DNA of 64,000 nucleotides from Pogostemon cablin (lineage: Eukaryota; Streptophyta; Magnoliopsida; Lamiales; Lamiaceae). The DNA lies in NCBI GenBank assembly GCA_023678885.1, contig CM042987.1:26374927-26438926 (forward strand). Reading direction: 5' to 3'. Below the pieces are notes generated by a model. The model was not told the origin of the DNA, searched no databases, and saw only the letters and a list, made by a program, of their open reading frames with translations. This document shows, piece after piece, positions 45,147 to 56,733 of the stretch (positions are counted from its first letter, which is position 1; the number at the start of each line of letters is the position of its first letter). A program made the position numbers and the translations under genes.

Positions 45147-46651
45147 GTGAAGTGGACTAGGAAGTACTTGCCTTTGGATAGAGAGCGCGCCCATCAAGAA
45201 GAGAAAAAAGAGGAGTTGAAACCGCTACTAGAGCACTTGAAGTATGCCTATCTTGGTGACAATGGAAAATATCCGGTAATTGTATCTTCTTCCCTTGATG
45301 ATGATCAACTTGAGGAATTGTTAGATGTGCTTAAGAAGTATAAGTCTGCGATTGGTTGGTCTCTTGATGATTTAAAAGGTATTAGTCTTTCATATTGCAT
45401 GCATAGAATAAGATTGTTAGATGAGGACAAGAGTAGCATTCAGAATCAGCGGAGGGTGAATCCCGCTATTCAAGAAGTGATTAGGAAACAAATCCTAACG
45501 TGGCTAGATGCTGGAATTATATATCTAATTAGTGATAGTCCCATGTGAGTCCATTGCATGTTGTAGCTAAGAAGGGGGGCATGACTATAGTGAAAGCTGG
45601 GGATGGTGAGTCATTAGCCACTAGGATTCCTACGGGATGGCGCGTGTGTATGGATTACAGGAAACTGAATGAAAATACATGCGAAGACCATTTTATCCTT
45701 CCTTTCATAGATCAAATGCTTGATCGTCTTGCAGGGTATGAGTTTTATTATTTCTTGGATGGGTACTCGGGTTATAATCAGATTATGATTGCACCCGAGA
45801 ATCAAGAAAAGACTACTTTTACTTGCCCTTACGAAACTTTTGCTTTTAGAAAGATGCCTTTTGGATTGTGTAATGCGCCTGCTATATTTCAGCGTTGCAT
45901 GATGGCCATATTTGATGGGTTGATAGAAAAGATCATGGAGGTGTTTATGGATGATTTTTCTGTGTTTGGTTCCTCCTTTGATATCTGTTTATCTAACCTT
46001 GTTACTGTTTTGAAGAGATGCCAAGAAACTAATCTTGTCTTGAATTGGGAGAAGTGCCACTTCATGGTAAGAGATGGGATTGTTCTTGGCCATCATATTT
46101 CGGCAAAGGGATTGTAGGTGGATAGAGCAAAGGTGGTGGCGATCAAGAAGCTTCCACCATCTACTAATGAAAAGGGAGTGCGGTCCTTCCTTGGACACGC
46201 CGATTTCTATAGAAGATTCATAAAAGACTTCTCGAAATACTCCAAGCCCTTGTCTTATTTACTTGAAAAGGATGTTCCTTTTGTGTTTGATGAAGAGTGT
46301 CTAACAACTTTTCAGGTTTTGAAAGAGGCGCTTATTACTGCACCTATCTTGATCAGACCGGATTGGACTCAGCCGTTTGTACTTATGTGTGATGCGAATG
46401 ACTTAGCACTTGGAGTGGTGCTTGGGCAGTTGAAAGATAAGAAGTTTTGCGCCATTTACTATGCGAGTAAGACTTTTGATACTGCGCAAAAGAACTACAC
46501 AGTGACTGAAAAGAAATTTATGGCTATAATCTATGCGTTCAATAAATTTCGATAGTATTTAGTTGGCATGAAGACTGTAGTGTACACGGATCATTCTGAG
46601 ATCCGATACTTAATGGAGAAGAAGGAAACGAAGCCAAGATTCATAAGATAG
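45147..46651 (+). pseudogene. Athila reverse transcriptase and RNase H
   Basis: RT pieces: RRVNPAIQEVIRKQILTWLD, then after a frameshift near 45543 WRVCMDYRKLNENT, DGYSGYNQI, FRKMPFGLCNAPAIFQRCM and the catalytic FMDDFSVFG (F in place of Y, both aspartates kept). Then GHADFYRRFIKDFSKYSKP and the RNase H domain with CDANDLALGVVLGQ, YYASKTFDTAQKNYTVTEK and YTDHSEIRYLM. TAG stops at 46115, 46553 and 46649 lie in otherwise well-kept frames at positions where Q or W is usual. Confidence 0.88.
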
Positions 46652-46675
46652 ATTCTTATTCTGCAGGAATTCGAT

Positions 46676-48136
46676 ATGGAGATTCGAGATAAGAAGGGTA
46701 TGGAAAACATTTTGGCGGATGACCTATCGAGGTTAGAGACAAAAGAGCATTGTGATGATTCTTTTGATTACATAGAAGAGATGTTCCCTGATGAGAAGAT
46801 CATGGCGGTGTTTGTTGAAGGAGCGGAAAGAGCATGTGTGGTGGCTACCCAAGGGATGGATCCATTGTATGCGGATTATGTGAATTACATTGCCATAGGA
46901 GAAATTCCAAGAGATCTCAACCGGTATCAACTTACAAAATTCAAGAGGGATGTTGAGACATTTATATGGTATGATCCATTTGTCTACAAGATATGTATGG
47001 ATTCCATAGTCCGTAGGTGTGTGCCCGAGATGGAGATGGAGAGCGTTCTTAATTTTTGCCATGCACAACCTAACGGGGGCATTTTAGAGCTCAAAAGACG
47101 GCAGCAAAGGTACTTCAATCTGCTCTTTATTGGTCTACTTTGTTTAAAGATTGTGAAACCTATGTGGCGACATGCGATAGATGTCAAAGGATGAGGAACA
47201 TAAGTAGGAGAGATGAGATGCCACTTCAGTCGAGCATTGTTGTTGAGATCTTCGATGTATGGGGGATCGATTTCATGGGGCCTTTTCTCCCATCTAATGG
47301 ATTTCTCTACATCCTTCTAGCTGTGGATTATATTTCTAAGTGGGTGGAAGTCGTTCCCACTCGAGTGAATGATTCAAGGACTGTGTTGTCCTTCTTAAAG
47401 AAATATACCTTTGCCCACTATGGAGTTCCTAGAGCACTAGTGAGTGATGGAGGATCTCACTTCGTCAATAAGCTTCTTGAAAGGTTCTCAAGGATTACAT
47501 AATCAAGCATAGGGTTATTACACCCTATCACTCCCAAGCGAATGGGTAGGCCGAAGTCTCCAACCGACAAGTGAAGCAAATTTTAGAGAAAATAGTCAGA
47601 ACGAATAGGAAGGATTGGGCTATGAAGCTCGATGATGTTGTGTGGGGGTTTTGGACTACTTATAAGACGGTGTTGGATATGTCACCGTATCAAATTATCT
47701 ATGGGAAGCCGTGCCACTTACCCGTATAGATTCAGCACCAAGCTTTTTGGGCATTGAGGAGTTTGGACTTGTGCTTAAAGGATCAAAAGGAGTTGAGGAT
47801 GACTCATGTCAATCAATTGGACGAGTTCAAAAATCGTACTTACAAGAATTCGAAGATCTTTAAGGAAAGAATGAAGAAATTGCATGATTCGAAGATCTCA
47901 TACAAGGAGTTTAAGTAAGGTAATGAGGTATTACTTTTTAACTCTCGTTTGAAGCTCTTCGCTGGGAAATTGAAATCAAAGTGGACGGGGCCATTCATTA
48001 TTCATAGAGCCTGCGGCGGGGGAGTTTTGAGCTTATGGACAAAGATGGGGATATTATCACGGTGAATGGGCATCGTTTGAAGCATTACAGGTCGCCGGAT
48101 GATGCTTGCATCATCTTTGAGGATACCTTGTACTAG
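46676..48136 (+). pseudogene. Athila integrase
   Basis: After the RNase H/integrase linker (IRDKKGMENILADDLSRLE) comes the H2C2-type zinc region, split by a frameshift near 47140, with CDRCQRMRNISRRDEMP. In the DDE core GIDFMGPF gives the first D and LVSDGGSHF the second. The E-containing stretch near ANG-AEVSNRQ is cut by a TAG at about 47544. The C-terminal part LLFNSRLKLFAGKLKSKWTGPF is recognisable. The frame ends with TAG at 48134-48136. Confidence 0.85.
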
Positions 48137-48589
48137 ATTGGTACCGTCGTGACTCTTCGATGTTAAACAAGAGTGTCTGTTGGGGGCTTTTTCTCCCGTT
48201 TTAATGCTTTATTTATTTTTGTGTGAGTAAGAAATTTTTATATTTGACGTGCTTATTATTCAGAAATTACATCTCTTTGCAAACTTAGTTTCCACTATAG
48301 TTTCTACTAAGTTTGGGGGGTGTGATGTACTTACCTCACATAGCGTGGAAAGTATAATCTTTTCTTGGTACGTTTGCTAGGGAGTTGATTTTTTGCGGTA
48401 TATTAAAACTTTAATCGGTTTTGATGTATCGATTTTTTTGCAATTTGCCTAGTTTTTAGTGGTGTTTTGTTTTTTTAGTGTCATTGCGGAGTTACACATG
48501 ATTCTATATGGTTTAAAGACGATCTCGTGCTTGATTTATGGATATCTTGATACTTAGTGTTGTCCTAGAGTTGAATGTTGCAGGGAGAG
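48137..48589. other. non-coding spacer after integrase
   Basis: T-rich and G/T-rich sequence with no supported gene. It includes an aagtttggggggtgtg purine tract at about 48308, a possible internal (decoy or ancestral) polypurine tract. Confidence 0.5.
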
Positions 48590-49025
48590 ACGAGAAGAGT
48601 CCAATTCTCAAGAAGTCGGGTTGTTGTTCGATCATTACACGGTTGCTCGATCAAGGAGAAGAAGTCGAGCGGAGGTCGAGCAAATTGCGCAAAACTTATA
48701 GTGGCTCTGCTCGACTTCAAGGGGGTTGTTCGACCAGAAGTGCCAACTCGAGCAGAGGTCGAGCAAAATGCGCAAATCTTACAGAGAGTTTGCTCGACCA
48801 GGCAGTGGCCGCTCGATCAAAACTTCAAGTCGAACGGAGATCGAGCAAGATAGAGGAGAACAAGGAGCGCGACTGGGCATGTTGCTCGACTTCCAACACC
48901 CGTTCAACAAGTGTGTGCAAGTCGAACAAAGGTCGGCGGGGTGATTTTAAGGGCAAAGCAAGGGTTGCTCAATTTGCACCCATTGCTCGACTTCACCAGT
49001 TAAGTCGAGCGGAGTCCGAAATCAG
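48590..49025 (+). repeat. U3-like TCGA array upstream of the third ORF
   Basis: About eighteen copies of gctcgacc / ggtcgagc / agtcgagc. It also shares the non-core segment cttacagagagtttgctcgac with the LTR arrays, so it appears derived from U3. It ends about 215 bases before the ORF3 start codon. Confidence 0.8.
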
Positions 49026-49240
49026 ATTTTAAAGGTTAGTTTTTCATTCCGTTCGACATATTCTCGTCACCCTTTCTCGAGCACAATCCATAACCGTAAG
49101 TCCTTCCTCCCAAATTCTTTTCTACACCTAAGTCCATCTTTCCACACACTTCCACATCCAAATTCGAGGGTTTGCAAGTCCGATTTAGGATTTTCACTCG
49201 AATCTTTGGGGTTTTCACTGCTTTTCACCACACTCGCACC

Positions 49241-51154
49241 ATGTCCAACAAAGGTACGATTCCTCTCACTTTTTATTCTCGAATTGTGTTGCTTATACTT
49301 ATTCAAGATTAGGTGAGTGGATTTAACTTAGTTTGGATTAGATTTGATTGTTGAATTGTTAAAGTTCTTATTCGACATTGCATTTGAAATTTTCATGATT
49401 TGTTCTACGTTGAAGTGTGGAATTTTTGTGAAATTGATGTTGTATGAAGCATGGGCTTTAGTTTAATTTCGAAATATACATATGGGCTCATTGAATTTGG
49501 GTGTTGTTATGGTGCAATTGAGGGAAGAATTTGAACATGTTTTAAGTGTTGATTTGGTGAAATTTTGTGTAGAATTTATAAGTATTTTGTGTGGAGTAGT
49601 GTTAAGACTAATTGAACCTCAATATTCTTGATTGAAAGTGTTGATTTAGAGTGCAATTGTGATTGATAAACACTTGAAATTAAGTTGTTGAAGCATGTGA
49701 ATTTGAAGTCTTGAGTAGGATTCATTCTAGTCTTAAGATGGGTATACTTGTTATTCTCTTTTGGTATGTATTGAAGTATTATTCTTGTAGGAAAAGAGAT
49801 TGCTTCTTCATCTAAGAGTAAGGGACCTAAGTCACTTGCACAGAAGATTTGGAGGACGCGGTATCAGGATGACCATGCTATGAGGGAAATGAATATTCTC
49901 ACTGACATTCGTTGAATGTTTGATCAAGTAGGCATTACTCAGTTTATGGAGATGAAGAGAGAGACGTATTTTCACATCACTGCGGAGGTCTTATGCACGT
50001 TGTAGATTGAGCATCGAGACCGATACCTACCCTATGGTATTCACATGCAGATTGGCGGGCATGAGCGGACTATGTGGGCCTAAGAGTTTAATGAGTTAAT
50101 TGGCTGTGAGAACGTATTTGACACGGAGAGTGATGATTTCAAGCCCGATGAGTTCTGGAGAGCTATTACGGGGAGACAAGAGAACTATAATTCAAATTCT
50201 GCCAAGGTTGCTTTCATTCGCAATCCCGTGTTAGCATACATGGATAGGATTCTGGGTAACACGCTATTTGCAAGGTCCGAGGAGAGTTGTATTCCAAGGA
50301 GGGAGCTGTACGTGTTATGGTGCATGCTACATGGAGTCCGTTTTAATGTAGTAGCATACTTCTTTCATCAGCTTCACAAGTTCACGACTCACGGATTTCA
50401 GCATGTAAACATTGGAGGGCTCATCACCTTGATGGCTGAGTACTATAGAGTCGATTTGAGCAGGCACAGGCCTATCCGAGGGGATCCGGACTTGATCTTG
50501 ACATCATGTGTGAGGATGGGACTGATTGAGCGGCTATATGATACTTGGATGTTTATCCGAGGAAAGAATCCTAGCACATTCAGGTTTCCACTGGTGATGA
50601 TTGATCTCACTACTGTTAGAGTTAACAGCAATTTAATGATGAATACCACGGAGCACAAGGTGATCTCGGAGACATGCTTGGGAAGAGGAGACTGGAGACT
50701 CCTTGCAGAAATGCGGGCTCATGGGATCGTCTTAGATGAGGACATGATCCTTATAGGAGATCCGACTGACTTTGAGGAAGAGCTGTAGCCACTACCCGCT
50801 TTTGATTATCCGGAGATGGGTATTCCTCCGGTGCAGCCTCAACAGCCACAGGAGCAAGAGTGTTTCGAGCCACCGCCACAGCCACAGCCACAGCAGGATT
50901 ATTGGGTAGCCCAGGATCAGTTTTATTGGGAGCAGTTTCGGTTGATGCATGAGCATTTCGCCACATTCAATGCAAACCAGCAAGAAACGAATAGGCAGCT
51001 GGCATTGGCGAATAATAATTATGCTATGCTTAACCTTAGATTGGGGGATTTGAAGAAGAATTATGAAGCTCTTGATAGGAAGATCGATACTCTTCAGAGG
51101 GATTTCGATGATTGGCACAGAGATGAGAGTGATGATGATGCTCCGGAGGAGTAG
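49241..51154 (+). pseudogene. Athila third ORF (env-position / ATHILA ORF-1-like), spliced
   Basis: Exon 1 (49241-49253, MSNKG) is joined across a 537-nt intron (gtacg...ttgtag, 49254-49790) to exon 2 from 49791. The frame then runs 458 codons without any indel. It has four internal stops: TGA 49913, TAG 50003, TAA 50081, TAG 50786. The part 50228-50788 carries AYMDRILGNTLFARSEES, RRELYVLWCMLHG and VNIGGLITLMAEYY, which resembles the plant ATHILA ORF-1 / putative transposon-protein family. The C-terminus (50816-51154) is proline/glutamine-rich, then a coiled coil (LRLGDLKKNYEALDRKIDTL) with an acidic tail. There is no signal peptide or membrane helix, so an envelope role is not supported here. 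Function unknown. Confidence 0.75.
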
Positions 51155-52510
51155 AGTTGCCAGGTCTTTATTCTTTTCTGATTCTTCTCATCCCCATTCT
51201 CTTTTACACTTTACAGGTGGAAACTTGATTGCTGTGGGTGTAGTGTATGATTCATGTGTGGGTGGCATGTACTTGATATTGATTGGGTGATGGATTGTTG
51301 GATATTTACATGGATTTGCTGTGGATTGTTTAATGATGAGGATTTCTTATGTTATACATGTGCCTTATTTTGATGCATGTTGATTTGTTGATGACGAGCA
51401 TGTTTTATTTTACATGTAGTTCATAGAAAATTGATGTTGATTACATACTTTGAAGAGTGCTTAGGATTCTATTAACCAAGTGAGGATTTGAGCCTTTTGA
51501 TCGTGCTATAAGCATTTATAGTAGTTTATTCTTGAGAGTCGTTTGTATACTCGTATTCTAGAACTTGACTTTGGAGTCTTGTTTGAAGTCTATAATTGAT
51601 AGATGCTAGGAAATGATCTTAGGCCATTGTTGTTGATTACGCCACTTAGCCAAATTTATCCTACCTTATTATATGATTATCATTGGAAGCCCTTTTGAGC
51701 ATTTAAGCTTTTTCTTTGGCAAGCCTTTGAGAAACAGCCATTTACCTCTTGAGCTTTGAGCACCTATTACTAGTAAAGAGTGGAGGTAAATGATTGCTAT
51801 ATGAAGTTATTAAGAGAAATAGGAAGGAGAGATTTAGAGTAATAAGAATCAAAAGATAAGTGGTTAAATCTTGCAAGAAATAGTGTCTGAAACCGGTATC
51901 CCTAATGCTAGAAAGGGTATTGCCCAAAACTGGTACCCTTATACTTGAAGAACACCGAAATTTGTATTCTACTGCGAAGAAAAGATGTTGATCCAAGTAA
52001 AGATGGAGGAAGCGCAAATTGAAGTGATTATAAGAAAGACGAAGGAGAAAAGAAGGAAGCTGTTGAAAAGCAATTCTCCAAGGTACTTCTTTACTAGTAA
52101 TTTAGTTACTTATCTATATTCTCCTACCTTTACCAAAGAGCCAATATTATAACCTAAATGCAGGTCCTTTGTGATCCTAGTATTGAAGTAGTTATAGATG
52201 GATTTTTTAGACCCTTATCAAGCTTATGGTCACGCGAGTATATGAATTGAAATTAAGTGTAGATGCTAACCATAAAGTGTACATCTTTTACACTTGAGAG
52301 AGAGAGAGTAAACACTTACCCATGAGCTAGATGAATTAGCACTCATAGAAGTATTGTGATTGATTGATATTTTTGTGTGAATGAAGGGTATGATGGATTG
52401 CATATTATGAATTGATATAATTACATGTGTTAGGATAGGTTGTGCTTGATATCGTGGTTACACTCTCTGGATTTGTTTTGACTTTCATTGCCTCGGGACG
52501 AGCAACATGT
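51155..52510. other. 3' non-coding interior of the Athila element
   Basis: 1.36 kb of non-coding sequence typical of Athila before the polypurine tract. A gcctcgggacgagcaacat segment near 52490 parallels the gttgctcgtccctgag sequence beside the PPT of the element at 8913-19403, supporting relatedness. Confidence 0.6.
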
Positions 52511-52526
52511 AAGTTTGGGGATTTAA
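52511..52526 (+). promoter_or_regulatory. polypurine tract
   Basis: aagtttggggatttaa immediately precedes the 3' LTR; the same aagtttggg core precedes the 3' LTR of the minus-strand element. Confidence 0.85.
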
Positions 52527-52686
52527 TGAGAGTGTAAATTCACGTATTTTGGGCTTTTATTTATGTGAAAATTGAGTACGATTGAGTCTTTTATTGAGAC
52601 GAATTGGAATGTTTATGGAAAAGCCATGAATCAGAGAATACAAGGGTTTCTTGAGTGTATTTGTACAGGAAAATGGATCGAAAGGG

Positions 52687-54272
52687 TGATAGGCATTTTC
52701 TCAACACACAATTTAATCCTCAAGTATGAAGGATATCAATCGTAGTTTCGAAGGTGACCAAGTTATATATCGAACACAAGGGACGGATAAATATTAATTT
52801 AATTATACTCTAGTAAACTAAGACTATGTTGGAAATTATAATGGTTTTGATATTGAAATTGAGTAACAACTATTAATTGAAATAGCAAATAAAGATAACA
52901 AGAAGAAGAGATAGTAGGTTGTGATCAAATAAGATAGTAGGTAGTTCGTCAGGTAATCCAGTTCTGCTTATTAATTTATACTTTTGTGTGACGGTGTCCG
53001 ACTCTGCCTTATGGTTTATGGACGCATCACTAAACCACGCAAATCTACTCTATAGACACAAGTAAATATGCGTATGACACGTTTGAATATCCTCGGAGCA
53101 AGATGTATACTTTACCCCCCTTTCTATGTGCTATCATAATCAATTATTTCCCGTGCACTTAGTACTCTAATCCGATTTGATCTCTCTTTATAGGTACTAT
53201 AAAGTTATACTATTTATCCTACTTATTAACCCGAATATGATTCAATTAACAAGTATTCATATAAGATAGTTCTAATAAGACTTCGTAATCCCTTCACTTA
53301 GAATTATAATATAAAACCCTACTCAGCAGTGAACGCACTCAACCAATAACCAAGTTATGTATTCAGACTCTACACAATAATTATTGATGCACAAAACGAC
53401 TGTGAGTATGGATTAAAAACGCGCAATCTTATATAAAATAAACCACAAGTAGTGTTGTACGGAGTTTACACACGAAAGATAAATTAACTCATGAGACCTT
53501 CATAACCATAGAACTGCCGAAGCGGCTCTAGCCCATGATTGATCTAAGAACAATCATGGTTAGTTGGACCAATCTTACTTGAATCTCCAGCGAAACCTCT
53601 GTCACAGCCCCTCCAGATGATGGATGATCGATCTCCTCTCTACTCTACATCTTCTCGTCTTCTTGATTAAGTCGTCTCCCTATGATGCTGCACAAGCCTT
53701 CATTTATACTTGTAATCTTACCTCCCGGGCCTGGAATGGGCTTTTTAAGTGATCACATGCATTGAGGGTGTAAAAACACGGATATGGTAAGTTCTCGAGC
53801 CTCAATTCGACTTCAGCAACAGGTCAAATTGACTTTTCCAAGTCGAATCGCAGGTTGAATCAATACACTGTAAGTCCCAGGTGCTTAATTCGACCAACTG
53901 CCGTAGTCGAATTGAAGTGACGAGGTCAAATCGGCATCTCCGCTAATTGATTCGACCTGATGCCCAGGTCAAATTCCCCTATCGTGGTCGAATCCACCTT
54001 CTGTACATATTAAGCTACCAATTCGACCTGAAGGGCTGGTCGAATTGATCTCCTTCAGGTCGAATCGCACTCCTGCTTCGCCCAATCGAATGGCTTCGAC
54101 TTTCTTTCTTCAGTTTTCAACACTTCCACTTTGATTTTCGTCGAAAAACCACTCAAATAGCTCCAACAACACCTGATTCATGCCTTTTCACAATATACAT
54201 CGATTTCAACCTTCAAACACTCCATAATAGCACAAATCCAGGCGTAAGATTCATGAATTAACACACTCATCA
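52687..54272 (-). mobile_element. oppositely oriented solo LTR of the same Athila family
   Basis: 1586 bp, from TGATAGGCATTTTC to CACTCATCA, with flanks aaggg (52682-52686) and aagga (54273-54277). Read on the minus strand it ends ttgtgtgttgagaaaatgcc-tatca, parallel to the LTR end ttgtgtgttgagaaaacgct-catca. It is therefore the same family inserted in reverse. Its TATA is at about 53706 (minus strand, agtataaatg). Confidence 0.88.
53790..54110 (-). repeat. array of ATTCGACC / GGTCGAAT motifs in the solo LTR U3
   Basis: About fifteen copies of attcgacc or ggtcgaat and variants occupy the same U3 position as the gctcgacc array of the host LTR, upstream of the minus-strand TATA box. The core TCGA is kept but the flanking letters differ. 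Confidence 0.8.
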
Positions 54273-54314
54273 AAGGACTCGAAATTGGAAGACATGATTT
54301 TTGAGGCAATTTTC

Positions 54315-54565
54315 GAGGATTGCTCGACTTCCAGGCATTGCTCGACCAGCATTACTTTGGTCAAGCAGAGGTGGTCAAGTCGAGCAGAATGTGCAATTCT
54401 TACAGAGAGCTTGCTTGACTTGGAGATGTTGCTCGACAGCATCACTCTGGTCGAGCAGATGAGGGCGACTCGAGCAAAATGTGAAAACTTGTACAGAGAG
54501 TTTGCTCGACCATTGTTCAATTTAGAAATCTTGCTCGACTTTTCCAAGTGTGGTCGAGCGGATTC
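54315..54565 (+). repeat. array of GCTCGACC / GGTCGAGC motifs in U3 (3' LTR)
   Basis: Partner of the array at 40708-40945. Some motifs have decayed (gcttgact, ggtcaagc) while others are unchanged. Confidence 0.85.
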
Positions 54566-55659
54566 TCGCTGCTTCTATTTATGGAAATTTTGGAGTTTTC
54601 TTATCAAATTTGACGTATGCTTCAAGCAAAATCCCATCTAAGCCCATAAGGAGGTTTCATAAGTATAAAAGAATAGCCTTCGTAGGAGAAACACATCATT
54701 CATCATCAATCTACCACCAAAACCCTACCATCAACCGAAGGAGTCGTGAAGAGAGGTTCGTCTGGTGCGTCAAGTAAGATCATACCAATCAACCATGATT
54801 GTTCTTAGATCAATCATGGGCTAGAGCCGCTCCGGTAGTTCTAGGGTTATAAAAGTTTTGAGTTAATTGAATTTTCATATGTAAACTCCGTACAGCACTA
54901 CTTGTGGTTTATTTTATATAAGATTGTGTCTTTTTAATTCTTACTCACGGTCATTTTGTGCATCATTAACTGTTGTATAGAGTCTGAATACATAGCTTGG
55001 TTATTGATTGAGTGCGTTCACCGCTGAGCAGGATTACATGTTATAATTCTAAGTGAAGGGATTCCGAAGTCTTATTAGAACTATCTTATATAGATACTTG
55101 TTAATTGAATATCATTCGGGTTAATAAGTAGGATAAAGAGTATAACATCGTAGTACCTATAAAGGGAGATCATATCGGGTTAGAGTACTAAGTGCATGGA
55201 AAATAATTAATACTGATAGTACCTAGAAAATGGGGTGAATTTATCTCTTGCTCCAAGGATATTCACACGTGTCATACGTATGTTTACTTGTGTCTATAGA
55301 GTGAACTTGCATGGTTTAGTTATGCGTTCATAGACCACAAGGCAGAGTCGGACATCAACACATGAAAAGGAAATTAATAAGTAAAACTAGATGCCCCGAA
55401 GAACTACCTAATTTCTTACTTTATCACAACCGTATTTTTTCTATTGCTTGCTTATTTAATTCGATATTTAAATTATATGCTATTTAGTTTCGTAATTATT
55501 CCGCACCAATTTGCCAACATAATCTTAGTTAATTAGAATATAAGTAAATTGATAATAATTCGTCCCTCGGGTTCGATAATCACTTGATCACCTATCGAGA
55601 CTACAATTGATATCCTTATACTTGAGGATTAATTTTGTGTGTTGAGAAAACGCTCATCA

Positions 55660-56733
55660 CCTACACCAAGCACCACGAACATGATATTCTGCCCAAAGCT
55701 CAGCTCTAATCACTTTTGGCTTCAAGCAATCAACGTTAGATTCATTCCTTTTTGTTCTTCAGCATGGGTCAACAAGAACTTCGTTATTGCTTCAGTCGAC
55801 GATCTCATCATTACCGGCACCAGCTCAACTATTATCTCTGATATAACTCGCCACCTTATGAGGTCATTCGCCGTAAAAGACCTGGGTCCCTTTACATATA
55901 TCCTTGGTGTGGAGGTTGCAAAATGCAAGGAAAGTATTTTTCTTTCCCAACACAAGTACATGATTGACTTGCTAAGGAAGTTCAAGCTTGATGGTGTTAA
56001 ATCAGTCTCCAAGCCTATGTCCTCTAAATTTCTATCTATTAAAGGGTCGACTGATGCAACTCAGCATCGCATGCCATTGGTGTTTTTCAATACCTTACCT
56101 TGACACAGCTGGATATAGCCTTTACAGTTAAAAACTTGGCACAATACATGTCTTCGTTACTTGGAACTCATTGGGATGATGTCAAACGTCTTTTCTAGTA
56201 TCTATAGGGAACTCTGCACCATGGCCTTCTCCTAAGACGATCGCAGTCCCGCAACCTCACTGCTTTAACTGACTCTGACTTTGGAGATAATTTACTTGAT
56301 GGCAAGTTGACATCTGCATATATTATTTTCCTAGGTGACAATCCTATCTCATGGAGTTCATGCAAACAGCGTGGGGTGGCTTGGTCCTCTACTGAGGCTG
56401 AGTATTGAGTCTTGGCAGCGGCAGCCTCTGAGGTATGCTGGGTACAACATCTTTTCGCTGAATTTGGAGTGTCACTCCCTAGCAGGCCGTGCATATTATG
56501 TGATAATATTGGTGCAACCCGTCTCGCCCTCAATTCGGTTCAACATTCTCGAATGAAGCATATTGCCATTGATATTCACTTCGTTCGTGATCTGGCGTCA
56601 AAAGACAAGCTCACTGTTTCATATGTCAACACTCAAGATCAACTAGCCAATCTATTGGCAAAGCTGCTCGGACTCGCTTTCTCCTTCCCCATTCCAAAAT
56701 TTCTGCGGCTGACGTGTCAATTTTGCGGGGGCA
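55660..56733 (+). pseudogene. copia reverse transcriptase C-terminus and RNase H
   Basis: Continues the copia RT after the Athila insertion. SVDDLIITGTS replaces the catalytic YVDD-type motif (Y to S), then KDLGPFTYILGVEV and LSQHKYMIDLLRKF. RNase H shows RGVAWSSTEAEY followed by a stop (TGA at about 56406), then AAAASEVCWVQHLFAEFG, CDNIGATRLALN and HIAIDIHFVRD. The tail leads into the polypurine tract ttttgcgggggca. Broken by frameshifts and stops. Confidence 0.85.

Larger units (their letters stand above)
40495..55659 (+). mobile_element. Athila-clade Ty3 retrotransposon with third ORF
   Basis: 5' LTR 40495-42038, primer site 42045-42062, gag, protease, RT/RNase H, integrase, a spliced third ORF, polypurine tract 52511-52526, and 3' LTR 52527-55659 (enlarged by a solo LTR). 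Element order, the 1.5-kb LTR, the tRNA-Asp primer and the extra ORF after integrase are Athila traits. The flanking repeat is ctaca (40488-40492; 55661-55665), with two extra bases ga before the 5' LTR. It interrupts the copia RT gene. Stops and frameshifts in pol make it non-autonomous now. Confidence 0.92.
52527..55659 (+). repeat. 3' LTR of the Athila-clade element (split by a solo LTR)
   Basis: 52527-52686 plus 54273-55659 make 1547 bp, matching the 1544-bp 5' LTR. It ends cgctcatca, followed by the host copia sequence cctacaccaag. Confidence 0.92.

Noticed and set aside
48538..49032. 164-codon open frame that looks like a gene by length
   Set aside because: It is the translation of the TCGA motif array (S/R/K-rich repeats); the motif pattern, not a protein, explains the open frame.
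49241..51154. Calling the third ORF an envelope gene
   Set aside because: Its position fits the env-like slot of Athila, but no signal peptide, membrane helix or furin-like site is visible, so only ATHILA ORF-1-like is supported.
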